From assembly GCF_013744875.1 (NCBI RefSeq), contig NZ_CP059399.1, positions 1,240,001 through 1,304,000 of the forward strand: 64,000 bases of DNA, read 5' to 3'. Position 1 is the stretch's first letter; each line of letters opens with the position of its first letter. Origin of the DNA: Nocardia huaxiensis (GTDB lineage Bacteria; Actinomycetota; Actinomycetes; Mycobacteriales; Mycobacteriaceae). The notes below the pieces were generated by a model. That model ran no database searches and had not been told where the DNA came from. It saw only the letters and a list, made by a program, of their open reading frames with translations. The translations under genes were made by a program, and so were the position numbers. This document shows, in pieces, positions 28,201 through 35,967 of this stretch.

Positions 28201-30024
28201 GTGGGCGAAGCGAATCGCAGCGTCGACCCGCTCCGCCTGCGCCTGGCGCTCGCGGAACGCCTGCCCGCCTACATGATTCCGGCTCGCATCCTGGTGCTCG
28301 CCAAACTGCCGACCAACAACAACGGCAAGCTGGACGGCCATGAACTGACTCGTCTTGCCGAACAAGCGCTTTCGGCCAATACCGGCGACTCCGTGCCCAG
28401 CACCCCCACCGAGAAGGCGCTCGGCGAGGTCCTCGCCGAACTGTTCGACGGCCGCGTCCCCGGCCTCGACGACGACTTCTTCGCCCTCGGCGTGGACAGC
28501 ATCGTCGCCATCTCCCTGGTCAACAAGGCCCGTCGTCGCGGCCTGTCCCTGACCCCGCGCATGGTCCTGGCCACCCCCACGATCCGCGAACTGGCCGCCG
28601 CCCTCGACGCCGCCCCCGCGGCCGAAGGCGCGTCGGCCTCCGCCGACCTGGGCGAAGTCCTTCCCCTGCCGGTGGTTTCGTGGATGTACGAGTACGGCAG
28701 CTACCGCCGCTTCACCCAAACCGCCCTCCTGAGCCTGCCCGCCGGCATCACTCGCGCGCAGCTGGAGCAGACCCTGCAATCGGTCCTGGACGGCTACGAC
28801 ACCCTCCGCTCCCGCCTCACCGACACCCCCGACGGCCCGCGCCTGGTCACCCTCGCCCCCGGAACCGTCCGCGCCGCAGACGTTCTCACCCGCGTCGAAA
28901 CCAGTGGTGGCGAGGTCGCCTCCGTGCTGCACGCGGCGGCGCGCGCGGCGAACGACGAAATCGATCCGCGCACCGGCGATATGGTGCGCGCGGCGTGGTT
29001 CCCGGGTACGGAACACGGCGAGGTGTTGCTGCTCACGGTCCACCATCTCGCGGTGGACGTGGTGTCCTGGCATCTGCTGCTCGCCGCGTTCGGCGCGGCC
29101 TGGTCGCAGCTGCGAGCCGGTGCGTCGCCGGAGGTGCTGCCCGAGGTCACCTCCTACCGCGAGTTCTCCCGCCGCATGTGGGACCGCGCCGCCGCACCCG
29201 AGGTGCTGGCCCAGCGCGACTACTGGACCAACCAGCTCACCGCCCCGGATCCCGCACTGGGACAGCGCATCCCGGACCCCCGCACCGACACCTGGTCCAC
29301 CCTGCGCGTCACCACCGCGCAGACCCCGGTCCCGGTCACCAAGTGGATCCTCGCCGCCCTCACCAAGGACGAGGGCGTCCGCGAATTCCTGCTGACCGCC
29401 CTCACCATGACCCTGGCGAGCTGGCGGCGCGCGGGCGGCCACGATCCGTCGCACGGCGCGCTCATCGCCCTCGAGGGCCACGGCCGCGCCGACGCAGCGC
29501 TCGGCACCGACACCAGCAACACCCTCGGCTGGTTCACCAGCGTCTTCCCGGTCCGCCTGGGCGCAGGCGAGGTGGCAGTGGATGTCGAACGCGCGGAAGC
29601 GGATTCGCACGCCGCCCGGGCCCTCCTGGAAGCGGTGACCACCCACATCGCCACCATCCCCAACCAGGGCTCCGACTACGGCCTGCTCCGCTACGTGACC
29701 CGCACCCCGGAACTCGTTGCCGCCCAACACCCCCAGGTCGAATTCAACTACCTGGGCCGAGTGGACCTCAGCGGCCAAGACCCGGAGTCCTGGTCCCTGC
29801 ACACCGGTGAACTCAACGAAGCCCTCCCGCTGGACCCGGAGCCCGACCTCCCGCTTCGCTACGCGCTGGACGTCATCGCGGGCATCGGCACCACCCCGGA
29901 AGGCCCTCGGCTCACCACCAATTGGCGCTGGAGCACAGCCCTCTTCACCGAATCCGACGCGGAGGCACTGTCCGCCCTCTGGCAGCGCGCCCTGACCGCC
30001 CTCGCCGCAGCCCTGGTCAGTTGA
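25258..30024 (+). CDS. mbtF: Nonribosomal peptide synthetase, terminal lysine module (MbtF type), C-A-PCP-E-like
   Basis: 1588 residues from the ATG that overlaps the mbtE stop; the frame is open 366 codons upstream only as an out-of-frame shadow of mbtE. Condensation domain (about 20-430; HHILMDG near 148); adenylation domain (about 537-1030) with FTSGSTGEPKG near 686, CYGPTET near 828, KVRGYRIEIGE near 939 and NNNGKLDG near 1019; carrier with GVDSI near 1080; and a terminal epimerization-like domain (about 1131-1588) with HHLAVDVVSW near 1261, LGWFTSVFPVRL and FNYLGR. In mycobactin synthesis this module adds the second lysine, and the final domain is thought to assist caprolactam release. 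The C-A linker holds several Pro-Asn-Gly repeats. The stop abuts the stop of the converging regulator gene. Confidence 0.9.
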   Translation: MTANSATATPQAAPPKIVDVLALSPLQEGLFSLSKLTGDGVDLYTMQFVVDIDGPLDTELLRRSAQAMLDRHPNLRAAFWDQNVPHPVQIVPERAEFPWSEITAAPSEFDAIAESERRRPFELGRGPVMRILLIGVPGETRRRMILTAHHILMDGWAVAVFFTELLAVYRAGGSLDGLPAPRPYRDYIAWLGQQDKAAATRKWVDYLSGINGPLMIADGTPTARGSAIPEKTKLLLPAADTARVQQWARANGLTLNTAVQFAWTVVLGRLTDRRDVVFGTTISGRPEHLPGVEQMIGLFINTVPVAHAIDRTVSVVEQCVRLQRESAAMRDIGYLSLSAVQRATGHGALFDTLFVFENAPIDDAIQSVTMPDGAEFRPIEMESLAHYPLTVVSHLSDGDLVVLVEAIPEALPYFPSAEIGERLLAVLRQLPEVGDATPDSLNVLTPAESAELAGPAAQADVAAGPNGPVTAPFGSENADIGTLGRPNGPSDLDGKRAGIPNGAESSPNGASMYPNGAGCLADESAAEPDIAAVRSNSVWEAFERQAAATPEAVALQTGRGERFTYRELRDAAARLAGELAEHGVGPETVVALVLPRTTASIIGVLGAFAAGAAYVPVDITLPAARIESILRQSQPVLLLTDKAHRGLVAEQSTRVLVLDDSAVAERVSRREPVTPTVLRNRDQTAYLIFTSGSTGEPKGVAGTNAALLSYFADHYQRVYAPAMARLGRPLRIAHAWSMSFDASWQPMVGFLAGQAIHLFDAEEMRDAHRLVEGMQAHHIDMIDTTPSMFAQLNAAGLVDGELPVLALGGEAIDASLWARLRALPDTAVYNCYGPTETTVEAVVAPVANFDTPTIGTPNAGMSGYVLDSMLRPVPRGVIGELYLSGPQLARGYIGRPATTADRFIADPFCPGRRMYRTGDLVRRLPHNGFGYLGRADDQVKVRGYRIEIGEIETALRLLPGVDTAAVTVIRKAGGASLVGFVVGEANRSVDPLRLRLALAERLPAYMIPARILVLAKLPTNNNGKLDGHELTRLAEQALSANTGDSVPSTPTEKALGEVLAELFDGRVPGLDDDFFALGVDSIVAISLVNKARRRGLSLTPRMVLATPTIRELAAALDAAPAAEGASASADLGEVLPLPVVSWMYEYGSYRRFTQTALLSLPAGITRAQLEQTLQSVLDGYDTLRSRLTDTPDGPRLVTLAPGTVRAADVLTRVETSGGEVASVLHAAARAANDEIDPRTGDMVRAAWFPGTEHGEVLLLTVHHLAVDVVSWHLLLAAFGAAWSQLRAGASPEVLPEVTSYREFSRRMWDRAAAPEVLAQRDYWTNQLTAPDPALGQRIPDPRTDTWSTLRVTTAQTPVPVTKWILAALTKDEGVREFLLTALTMTLASWRRAGGHDPSHGALIALEGHGRADAALGTDTSNTLGWFTSVFPVRLGAGEVAVDVERAEADSHAARALLEAVTTHIATIPNQGSDYGLLRYVTRTPELVAAQHPQVEFNYLGRVDLSGQDPESWSLHTGELNEALPLDPEPDLPLRYALDVIAGIGTTPEGPRLTTNWRWSTALFTESDAEALSALWQRALTALAAALVS
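26649..26810 (+). repeat. CCGAACGG-type repeats in the C-A linker of mbtF
   Basis: GCCGAACGGA (26649-26658) and TCCGTTCGGC (26670-26679) form a perfect 10-bp inverted repeat. Further copies of TCCGAACGG or TCCGAATGG occur near 26712, 26754, 26775 and 26797. They are in frame and give repeated Pro-Asn-Gly units in the linker at about residues 463-520. Confidence 0.6.
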
Positions 30025-31029
30025 TCACCGGGACCTGGCGGCGGCATCGCCCGAGAGCACCCCGCCACCAGGTCCCGCTCGGTGCTCGGCGGCCCGGGTG
30101 AAGGTGGCGCGGTAGGCGCTGGGCGTGATGCCGACGCGCCGGATCAGGTGCTGGCGCAGGGATTCCGAGCTGCCCAGGCCCGCGCGGCGTGCCACCTCGT
30201 CCATGGGGAGGTCCGTCACCTCCAGGAGTACGCGGGCGCGGTCCACCCGCTGATGCAGCAGCCACTGCAACGGGCTCATACCGGCTTCCGCGCGGAATCG
30301 GCGGGTCAGTGTACGAGTGCTCATGTGTGCGTGGGCGGCCAGTTCCCGCAGGGTGAGCGGTTCGTCCAACCGCTCGATCGCCCACGCCCGTGTCGGCGCC
30401 AATGAGGCGCCCTGTTCGGGTGGTAGCGGCGTCTCGACGAACTGTGCCTGCCCGCCCGGCCGCGTCGGTGCGATCACTCCCAGCCGACCGATCGTATTGG
30501 CCACGGCCGCACCATAATCCCGCCTGATCACATGCAGGCACAGGTCCAGTCCGGCCGCGACGCCCGCCGATGTGAGAATGTCGCCATCGTCCACGAAGAG
30601 CACGTCCGGTTGCAGTAGCACCCGTGGAAACCGCTCGCGCATCTCCTCGGAGAACAGCCAGTAGGTGGTGGCGGGCCGATCGTCGAGCAGTCCGGCCTGC
30701 GCGAGCACGAAGGCCCCGGTGCAGATCGATGCGACCCGCTTGCCCTGGGACGCGGAGGCGCGCAAGGCATCCAGCACCCGCTCATCCCCCTCCGCTCGCG
30801 CCCCCGTCCCCGCGACGATCACGGTATCGGCATCGTGCAATGCCTCCAGTCCCGCCGAAATCACCACGGGCACACCCTGATACGAGGGCACGATCCCGGG
30901 TTCGACCGTGCACACGACCACTTCGTAACCGGGATCACCACCGATCTGCACCGCCGGAAACAACAACTGCGGTATCGACAGATCGAAATTGGTCACCGGT
31001 GGCACGGCGAGAACAGCAACCTTGTGCAT
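30025..31029 (-). CDS. GlxA-type transcriptional regulator (DJ-1-like domain plus AraC HTH)
   Basis: 334 residues. The N-terminal part (about 1-180) has the class I glutamine amidotransferase/DJ-1 fold with the cysteine elbow SICTGAFVLAQAG; the C-terminal 100 residues form an AraC-type double helix-turn-helix (LTLRELAAHAHMSTRTLTRRF and ITPSAYRATF). Such proteins sense a small ligand and activate nearby genes. It is transcribed away from the epimerase gene with a 110-bp gap, so control of that gene is the simplest guess. Its stop touches the mbtF stop at a shared TGATCA, with no room for a terminator. No iron box was seen upstream, so a role in siderophore control is not supported by the sequence. 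Confidence 0.88.
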   Translation of the reverse strand: MHKVAVLAVPPVTNFDLSIPQLLFPAVQIGGDPGYEVVVCTVEPGIVPSYQGVPVVISAGLEALHDADTVIVAGTGARAEGDERVLDALRASASQGKRVASICTGAFVLAQAGLLDDRPATTYWLFSEEMRERFPRVLLQPDVLFVDDGDILTSAGVAAGLDLCLHVIRRDYGAAVANTIGRLGVIAPTRPGGQAQFVETPLPPEQGASLAPTRAWAIERLDEPLTLRELAAHAHMSTRTLTRRFRAEAGMSPLQWLLHQRVDRARVLLEVTDLPMDEVARRAGLGSSESLRQHLIRRVGITPSAYRATFTRAAEHRAGPGGGVLSGDAAARSR

Positions 31030-31139
31030 GGCCTGATCCTTGGGATGTATGGCATTCCAGCCGCTACTGTACTGCCGCGGCGCTCGGCAGAGTAGATCGC
31101 GAGTCGCCGCCCGGCGGCCCGGATACAGGAGGAATCCCC

Positions 31140-32063
31140 ATGTCCCTGCACGTCATCGCGGGTGCGGGCAGCACCGGCAGCCGCGCCGCACTGCTACTGG
31201 CCGAGTCCGGTGAGCAGGTCCGTCTGCTCAGCCGCCGCGGCCTCGGTCCCGAACACCCGCTTGTCGAGTGCGCCGCAGCCGACAGCACCGACGTCGACCG
31301 CCTCACCGAATTGACCACCGGCGCAGCCACTCTCATCAACACCACCTGGCCCCCGTACAACCGCTGGCCCGCGGAATTCCCGCCCATTGCCACAGCCCTG
31401 CTGACCACGGCCGAGCGCACCGGCGCAGGCTACGTCGCCCTGAGCAACACCTATGGCTACGGCCTGGTCGACGGCCCCATGACCGAGGCCACCCCGCTGC
31501 ACCCGATCGCCGTGAAAGGCGCTGTCCGAGCCCAGATGTGGTTGGATGCCCTCGCCGCACACGAGTCCGGGCGCCTGCGCGCCACCGAGGTGCGTGCCTC
31601 CGCCTTCCTCGGCAACGGCGCGGGCTCCCTCTACAACATGCTCGTCACACCGAACCTGTTGACCGGTGAACCTGCCGCTTTCCCAGGCGATCTCGACGTC
31701 GCCAAATCCTGGTCCCACATCGACGACGTGGCCCGGACTCTCGTCACCGTGGCGCTCGACAACCGTTCCTGGGGTCGCCCCTGGCACGTCCCGTCGAACG
31801 TGATCTCGGTGCGCGACCTGTCCTTCCGCATCGCCGCCGCGGCCGGCGCGCCGACCCCCGCCCTCACCGCCCTGTCCCGCTCGGACATGGCCTGGATGGG
31901 CCGCACCGACCCGATTGCCGCCGAGGTCATTGAAATGTTCTATTCGCTGGACAACCCCGACGTCATCGACGCGAAGCTCACCGAACAAACCTTCGGCCTA
32001 TCCGCCACACCCCTCGACACGGTCATCGCCGAAACCATCAGGGGCGCTCTGTTGCCGGGTTGA
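31140..32063 (+). CDS. NAD(P)-dependent epimerase/dehydratase-family protein
   Basis: 307 residues from the ATG at 31140, preceded by CAGGAGGAA. The Rossmann nucleotide motif at the N-terminus reads GAGSTGSR. It resembles atypical or extended short-chain dehydrogenases that act on sugar nucleotides or small carbonyl compounds; a YGYG segment near residue 105 may supply the catalytic tyrosine, followed by a lysine near 125. The substrate is unknown. It is divergent from the GlxA-type regulator, a common layout for a regulator and its target. It converges with the SagB-type gene, with 83 bp between the stops and no clear terminator. Confidence 0.8.
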   Translation: MSLHVIAGAGSTGSRAALLLAESGEQVRLLSRRGLGPEHPLVECAAADSTDVDRLTELTTGAATLINTTWPPYNRWPAEFPPIATALLTTAERTGAGYVALSNTYGYGLVDGPMTEATPLHPIAVKGAVRAQMWLDALAAHESGRLRATEVRASAFLGNGAGSLYNMLVTPNLLTGEPAAFPGDLDVAKSWSHIDDVARTLVTVALDNRSWGRPWHVPSNVISVRDLSFRIAAAAGAPTPALTALSRSDMAWMGRTDPIAAEVIEMFYSLDNPDVIDAKLTEQTFGLSATPLDTVIAETIRGALLPG

Positions 32064-32146
32064 ACCGTGGATTCGAAACCTCAGAGGCCGGCTTGCCGTA
32101 GCGGCCGTTGACCAGGTCCAGCGCTTCGAGTTTCGGTGTCGGACGG

Positions 32147-33556
32147 TCAGCGAGTTGCGGGGGTGCCGATGATCATGCAGCCGACATTGCATTCTTCGAG
32201 TTCGTTCACGCCGGTGGCGGCGGTGAAGGCCGCTGTGTCGGAGAAGCCTTGGGCGACAGCGCCGAGATTCATGGCGGTGGCGGCCAGGTAGACGGTCTGC
32301 ATGAGGACGCCGACGTGTTTGAGGATGTTGGCGTAGGCGACCTGTTCGTAGCCCCACATGACGCGGCCCGCTCGGGCCGAGATGAGGAGGGCCAGTTGGG
32401 GTTCGGCCGCTTCGGCGAGGGTGGCGGAGGTGGTTTTCAGGAGGCGCTGAACTGCGGGGGAGTCAGCGGGGGCGACCAGGTTCAGGGTGTGGTCGAAGGA
32501 GTCGTAGTGGTACATGCCGGGGGATAGGCCCTCGACGTGGCGGACCACCGGGTAGAGCTCCAGTTCGTGCACGCTGCCGCCCGATGGGTACGGGCGGGAC
32601 GGGAGTTCTTCGCCGTCGGGAGTGGTCTCGACCGAGCGGGTACGGGCGGTGCGATAGAGGAGTTCGGCCAGTTGGGCCAGGGTGATCGGGTTCGCGTCAT
32701 CGAAGGCGCGGTGGGAGCGGCGGTCTTCGAGCACGGCCGTCAGCGTCGGGTCTTCGGTGCGCAGGGTGGCGAGGTCCGGCTGCGGCAGGGTGATGGGCGC
32801 GCCCGGGTGGCTGGTTCGCCGGGCCGGGGGAGCGGGGAAGATCTGCTTGGCCCACTTGGTGGGGCCGAAGTGGTCCCAGGTGACCGTGCGGGCGCCGAGC
32901 GTGCTGCGGCGGTGGAACCACAGGTCGGGGGCGCTCCAGCTGCGGGTGGTGAAGGTGGCGTCCTCGGCAGCGGGGTCGGCGACGGCGAAGCCGCCCCACA
33001 GCAGGTCTGCGCTGAGTTGGGACGAAACCGCTTCGGGGAGGCCGAGTTCCGACGGATTCGCCCCACCGGCGAGGGCCAGCAGGCGCGGATCGTGGATGCG
33101 CAGATCGCACCACGAGGTCGGGTGCTCCAGGACGATGCCATCCGAATCGCGGTGAATGACAGCGAACTTGGACAGCACGGCCGTGGATCCCGCTGGACGG
33201 CCGGCGCTTCCGGCAGAGCCCACATCCGCGACCTCTGCTGGGCGTGCGGGCGGAGTGGCGAACGGGCGGAGGGTGTAGAGGTCGCGGTCGCCGTCGCGCA
33301 CCGTGACCGTCAGCCACCCTTCGCCCGCGAGCCGGTCGAGCAGTGTTGCGACCGTGGCGGTTTCGCCGTCGCCGGTCATGTCCGCCACTGTCGAAGGCCC
33401 GCGGTTGAGCGTCTTCAGCGCCTGGCTCTGTGCCGCGTCCAACCCCTTCAGCTGCTGTTTGTGCGGCGGGTTCAGCAGCACAGCGCCGCCGGGGACGGTC
33501 AGGCAGGTGACGCCCGGACGGAGGGCGTACCGGGTGTGCTCAGGGTGGGTCGACAA
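32147..33556 (-). CDS. SagB-type FMN-dependent dehydrogenase (nitroreductase fold), candidate azoline oxidase
   Basis: 469 residues from a TTG at 33556 with AAGGA about 8 nt upstream. Residues 1-260 form the N-terminal region seen in long SagB proteins; from about 275 comes the nitroreductase domain with DRRSHRAF, YPSGGSVHELELYPVV, GMYHYD, and the long C-terminal stretch with YLAATAMNLGAV. SagB/McbC enzymes oxidize azolines to azoles using FMN. There is no YcaO or cyclodehydratase gene nearby, so this is not a RiPP locus. It lies 33 bp after the siderophore-binding lipoprotein gene in the same direction, so it should share that gene's iron control. I infer that it oxidizes the siderophore oxazoline to oxazole. 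The segment WGYEQVAY has Gly where many family members have Lys before the conserved Tyr. Confidence 0.82.
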   Translation of the reverse strand: MSTHPEHTRYALRPGVTCLTVPGGAVLLNPPHKQQLKGLDAAQSQALKTLNRGPSTVADMTGDGETATVATLLDRLAGEGWLTVTVRDGDRDLYTLRPFATPPARPAEVADVGSAGSAGRPAGSTAVLSKFAVIHRDSDGIVLEHPTSWCDLRIHDPRLLALAGGANPSELGLPEAVSSQLSADLLWGGFAVADPAAEDATFTTRSWSAPDLWFHRRSTLGARTVTWDHFGPTKWAKQIFPAPPARRTSHPGAPITLPQPDLATLRTEDPTLTAVLEDRRSHRAFDDANPITLAQLAELLYRTARTRSVETTPDGEELPSRPYPSGGSVHELELYPVVRHVEGLSPGMYHYDSFDHTLNLVAPADSPAVQRLLKTTSATLAEAAEPQLALLISARAGRVMWGYEQVAYANILKHVGVLMQTVYLAATAMNLGAVAQGFSDTAAFTAATGVNELEECNVGCMIIGTPATR

Positions 33557-33589
33557 CCGCGGGTCCTTCGAAATGCGATGGTGCGAGGG

Positions 33590-34585
33590 CTATTTGGCGG
33601 CGTTGGCGAGCGCCGGTTCGAGCTTGTCGAGCAGGTAGGGCAGGGCCAGCGGGGTGGGCTGGTTGACGGCGCTGATCTCCTGCACGGTGAGGAACACGAC
33701 CGCGTTCTTCTTCACCGCGGGCAGGTCGCTGTAGCCGGGCAGCTGCCGGTACTTCTCGTCCTGGCCGGGCGAGTAGCCGGCGAGCAGCAGGTCGGAGTTC
33801 AGTTCGTCGAGGCGTTCCGGCGACAGCGCCAGGCGTCCGCCGGTGCCGCCCTGCGCGACGAGCGAGGCCGGAATGGTCATGCCGAGCTGGGTGAACAGGC
33901 GGCTGGATCCGTCCGCGGGGTCGGTGAGCACCATGAGCTGCGACGGCCCGGCCAGCCAGCTGCTGACGAAGGTCTTGCCCTTCAGTCCGGGATTGCGCTG
34001 CGCGATCCCGTCGATGCGGCCGTTCAGATCGCTGATCACCTTCGCGGCGGCGTCGTCCTTGTGCAGGATCTTGCCGAGCGCGGTGACCTGGTCGGCCCAC
34101 GGCGTGACGGCTTCCTTGGTGAGGCCGGGCACGGTCGGCGCGATCTTGGACAGGTCGCTGTAGGTCTTGGCGTCGGCGATGAAGGCGTCGACCAGGATCA
34201 GATCGGGGTTCAGTGCGGCCACCTGCTCGGTGATGCTGCCGGTGGTGTCCAGGGCCTTGACCGACTTCAGCGATTCCGGCTCCCAGGGCGCGAGGCTCTT
34301 GGTCAGTACGGAGATGTTGTCGATGTAGCCGACCGGGGTTACGCCGAGCGCCTGCACCGTGTCGAGCCACTGATTGCCCAGCGCCACAATGCGTTCCGGC
34401 GTGCCGGTGACGGTGGTCTCGCCTTGCGAGTGGGTGATGGTTACGGGTTCGCCGCTGCCGGCGGGCTCGTCGGACCCGGACCCGCAGGCCACGAGTCCGA
34501 GGGTGAGCACGCCCGTGAGAACGGCGACGGCTGCCCGCGTCCTGGTGAATCGCAGCCTGCCGTGTGAGGTGCGGACCGACTTCAT
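33590..34585 (-). CDS. Iron-siderophore ABC transporter substrate-binding lipoprotein
   Basis: 331 residues. The signal peptide ends in the lipobox LVAC (Cys34) followed by a Gly/Ser linker, so the protein is anchored to the outer face of the cytoplasmic membrane. The remainder is a FecB/FepB-type (class III) binding protein: the early motif PERIVALGNQWLD, the central NPDLILVD, and a single long helix between lobes are typical. It should bind ferric siderophore. No FecCD-type permease follows; the next gene is the SagB-type enzyme, so the partner permease is elsewhere or the protein feeds IrtAB. The ATG at 34585 follows GGGAGAGG, and an iron box lies 49 bp upstream. Confidence 0.9.
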   Translation of the reverse strand: MKSVRTSHGRLRFTRTRAAVAVLTGVLTLGLVACGSGSDEPAGSGEPVTITHSQGETTVTGTPERIVALGNQWLDTVQALGVTPVGYIDNISVLTKSLAPWEPESLKSVKALDTTGSITEQVAALNPDLILVDAFIADAKTYSDLSKIAPTVPGLTKEAVTPWADQVTALGKILHKDDAAAKVISDLNGRIDGIAQRNPGLKGKTFVSSWLAGPSQLMVLTDPADGSSRLFTQLGMTIPASLVAQGGTGGRLALSPERLDELNSDLLLAGYSPGQDEKYRQLPGYSDLPAVKKNAVVFLTVQEISAVNQPTPLALPYLLDKLEPALANAAK

Positions 34586-34633
34586 CGTGGACCTCTCCCT
34601 TGGTCGGATATGCCCGAACCACAGCGGACGAGC

Positions 34634-34652
34634 GGAGGTGAGCCTAGCCTAA
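34634..34652 (-). promoter_or_regulatory. Iron box upstream of the siderophore-binding lipoprotein gene
   Basis: On the reverse strand TTAGGCTAGGCTCACCTCC matches the IdeR/DmdR consensus at 15 of 19 positions by eye. It should control the lipoprotein gene and the SagB-type gene behind it. Confidence 0.72.
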
Positions 34653-34723
34653 TTAGTGATCCACCTGCGAGATCCGTTGTCCGTTCGATCTCTCACAGTG
34701 CTGCCTATTGTGTTCTCGAAGCG

Positions 34724-34742
34724 TTAGGTTAGGGTTGCATAA
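34724..34742 (+). promoter_or_regulatory. Iron box upstream of the degenerate adenylation-domain gene
   Basis: TTAGGTTAGGGTTGCATAA matches the consensus at 15 of 19 positions by eye, with the first ten bases exact. It ends 22 bp before the start codon at 34765, so it would overlap the promoter. Confidence 0.75.
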
Positions 34743-34764
34743 GTTAGAACCCGGGGTGAGAACG

Positions 34765-35967
34765 ATGGAGCGTGCGGTGCGTGATCTTTCCACCGTCGAG
34801 CGTCACCGGCTCGCGGACGAATGGGCCAATGGCGTCGAACTGTACGACGTCCCGGCAATCGGTTGCCTGATCCAGTGCGCGCGTCGCGTGCCCGCTATTC
34901 GCACAGCCCTGATCTGCGGTTCCCACACTCTCACCTACGGTCAGCTCTTCGACCGCGTCGCAGCCGATGCCATCGCGGAGGCCGGATTCGCCTCCGTCGG
35001 ACCCGCGTGCGACGATCGGCCCGCAGCGCTCGACGCCGACCCCGAGGCCGCGGCCCTCGAGGGCTTGGCCCGGCTGCTCGCCGAGATCACCGCGGCCGCC
35101 GAACCGCTTCCGGCCGCCCGGCCGGTCGCCTGCGCCGGCTCGCACCCCGACACCTGCGCCCAGTCCGGCGATTGCGCCCTCATCCGGCACGACCTCGCCG
35201 AACCCACCGTTCCCCGGCTGGCCCTGACCCTCAGCGCCCTGGCCGCCGCCGCCGACGACCGCCGCGGCGTGGTCGCCGACACCCGCGCCTGCCGCGTCGA
35301 CCGCGCCTTCGGTTCCGCCGATGTGCGCCTGCTGGCCGCGCGCTGGGACGGGGCCGACGCCGCCGTGGAAATGCTGGCCGCTCTCGCCGACGGCGCGACC
35401 CTGGTCCTCGCCACCGAGGCGCAGCGTGCCGACGCGGCCGCCCTGTCCGAGCTCATCGCTGCCACTTCGGCCACCCATGTGCTCGCCGAGGTGGCAGCCC
35501 TCGCCGGATTCGCCGACCTGCCCGCCCCGGCCCTGCCGACCGTGCGCCGCTGGGATGTCACCGGAACCGCCTGCCCCGCAATCCTTCCCGGTCTGCTGCG
35601 CGCCATCGCCCCGGATTCGGTCGCCGGATTCGCCTACACCGCACCCGAATACGCCGGCGTAGCCGCGCGCGGCCCGCTCGATGGTTCCGGCCGCATCCGC
35701 CCCATCCCGGGCGCGCGCGTGCTCGTCCTCGACGCCGAACTCTGCCTCGTGGCTCCCGGCGAAACCGGGGACGTCTACCTGGGCGGTGCGGCCCTCGCCG
35801 CCGAACCGGCCGAAGCCGCAGCGGATTTCCTCGCCGACCCCTACGCCGCCGGACGGCTCGTCAAGACCGGCGAACGCGGCCACTGGACCGCCGACGGCTG
35901 GCTCGTTTTCGCCGCCGCCGCGCCGGCCGCCGCGTCGGCAACCGAGATCGATTACGCCGCAGCGTAA
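34765..35967 (+). CDS. Degenerate, probably inactive adenylation-domain protein under an iron box
   Basis: 400 residues from the ATG at 34765. The N-terminus looks like an NRPS linker and adenylation-domain start (ADEWANG, then LTYGQL at 56-61 as core A1). Near 290 YTAPEY stands where the GPTE motif should be; RPIPGARVLVLD and GDVYLGGA near 311-335 match core A6; KTGERGHWTADG near 366 matches the YRTGDL region. The ATP-binding loop YTSGSTGxPKG is gone, and the protein stops before the A8 region and the catalytic lysine. It therefore should not activate an amino acid. The frame is intact over 400 codons and it has its own iron box, which argues for a kept function, perhaps structural. It could also be a decaying remnant of a missing NRPS gene. 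Confidence 0.75.
   Translation: MERAVRDLSTVERHRLADEWANGVELYDVPAIGCLIQCARRVPAIRTALICGSHTLTYGQLFDRVAADAIAEAGFASVGPACDDRPAALDADPEAAALEGLARLLAEITAAAEPLPAARPVACAGSHPDTCAQSGDCALIRHDLAEPTVPRLALTLSALAAAADDRRGVVADTRACRVDRAFGSADVRLLAARWDGADAAVEMLAALADGATLVLATEAQRADAAALSELIAATSATHVLAEVAALAGFADLPAPALPTVRRWDVTGTACPAILPGLLRAIAPDSVAGFAYTAPEYAGVAARGPLDGSGRIRPIPGARVLVLDAELCLVAPGETGDVYLGGAALAAEPAEAAADFLADPYAAGRLVKTGERGHWTADGWLVFAAAAPAAASATEIDYAAA

Noticed and set aside
32147..33556. A thiazole/oxazole-modified RiPP cluster around the SagB-type gene
   Set aside because: No YcaO, cyclodehydratase partner or precursor peptide gene was seen nearby; the neighbours are siderophore genes.
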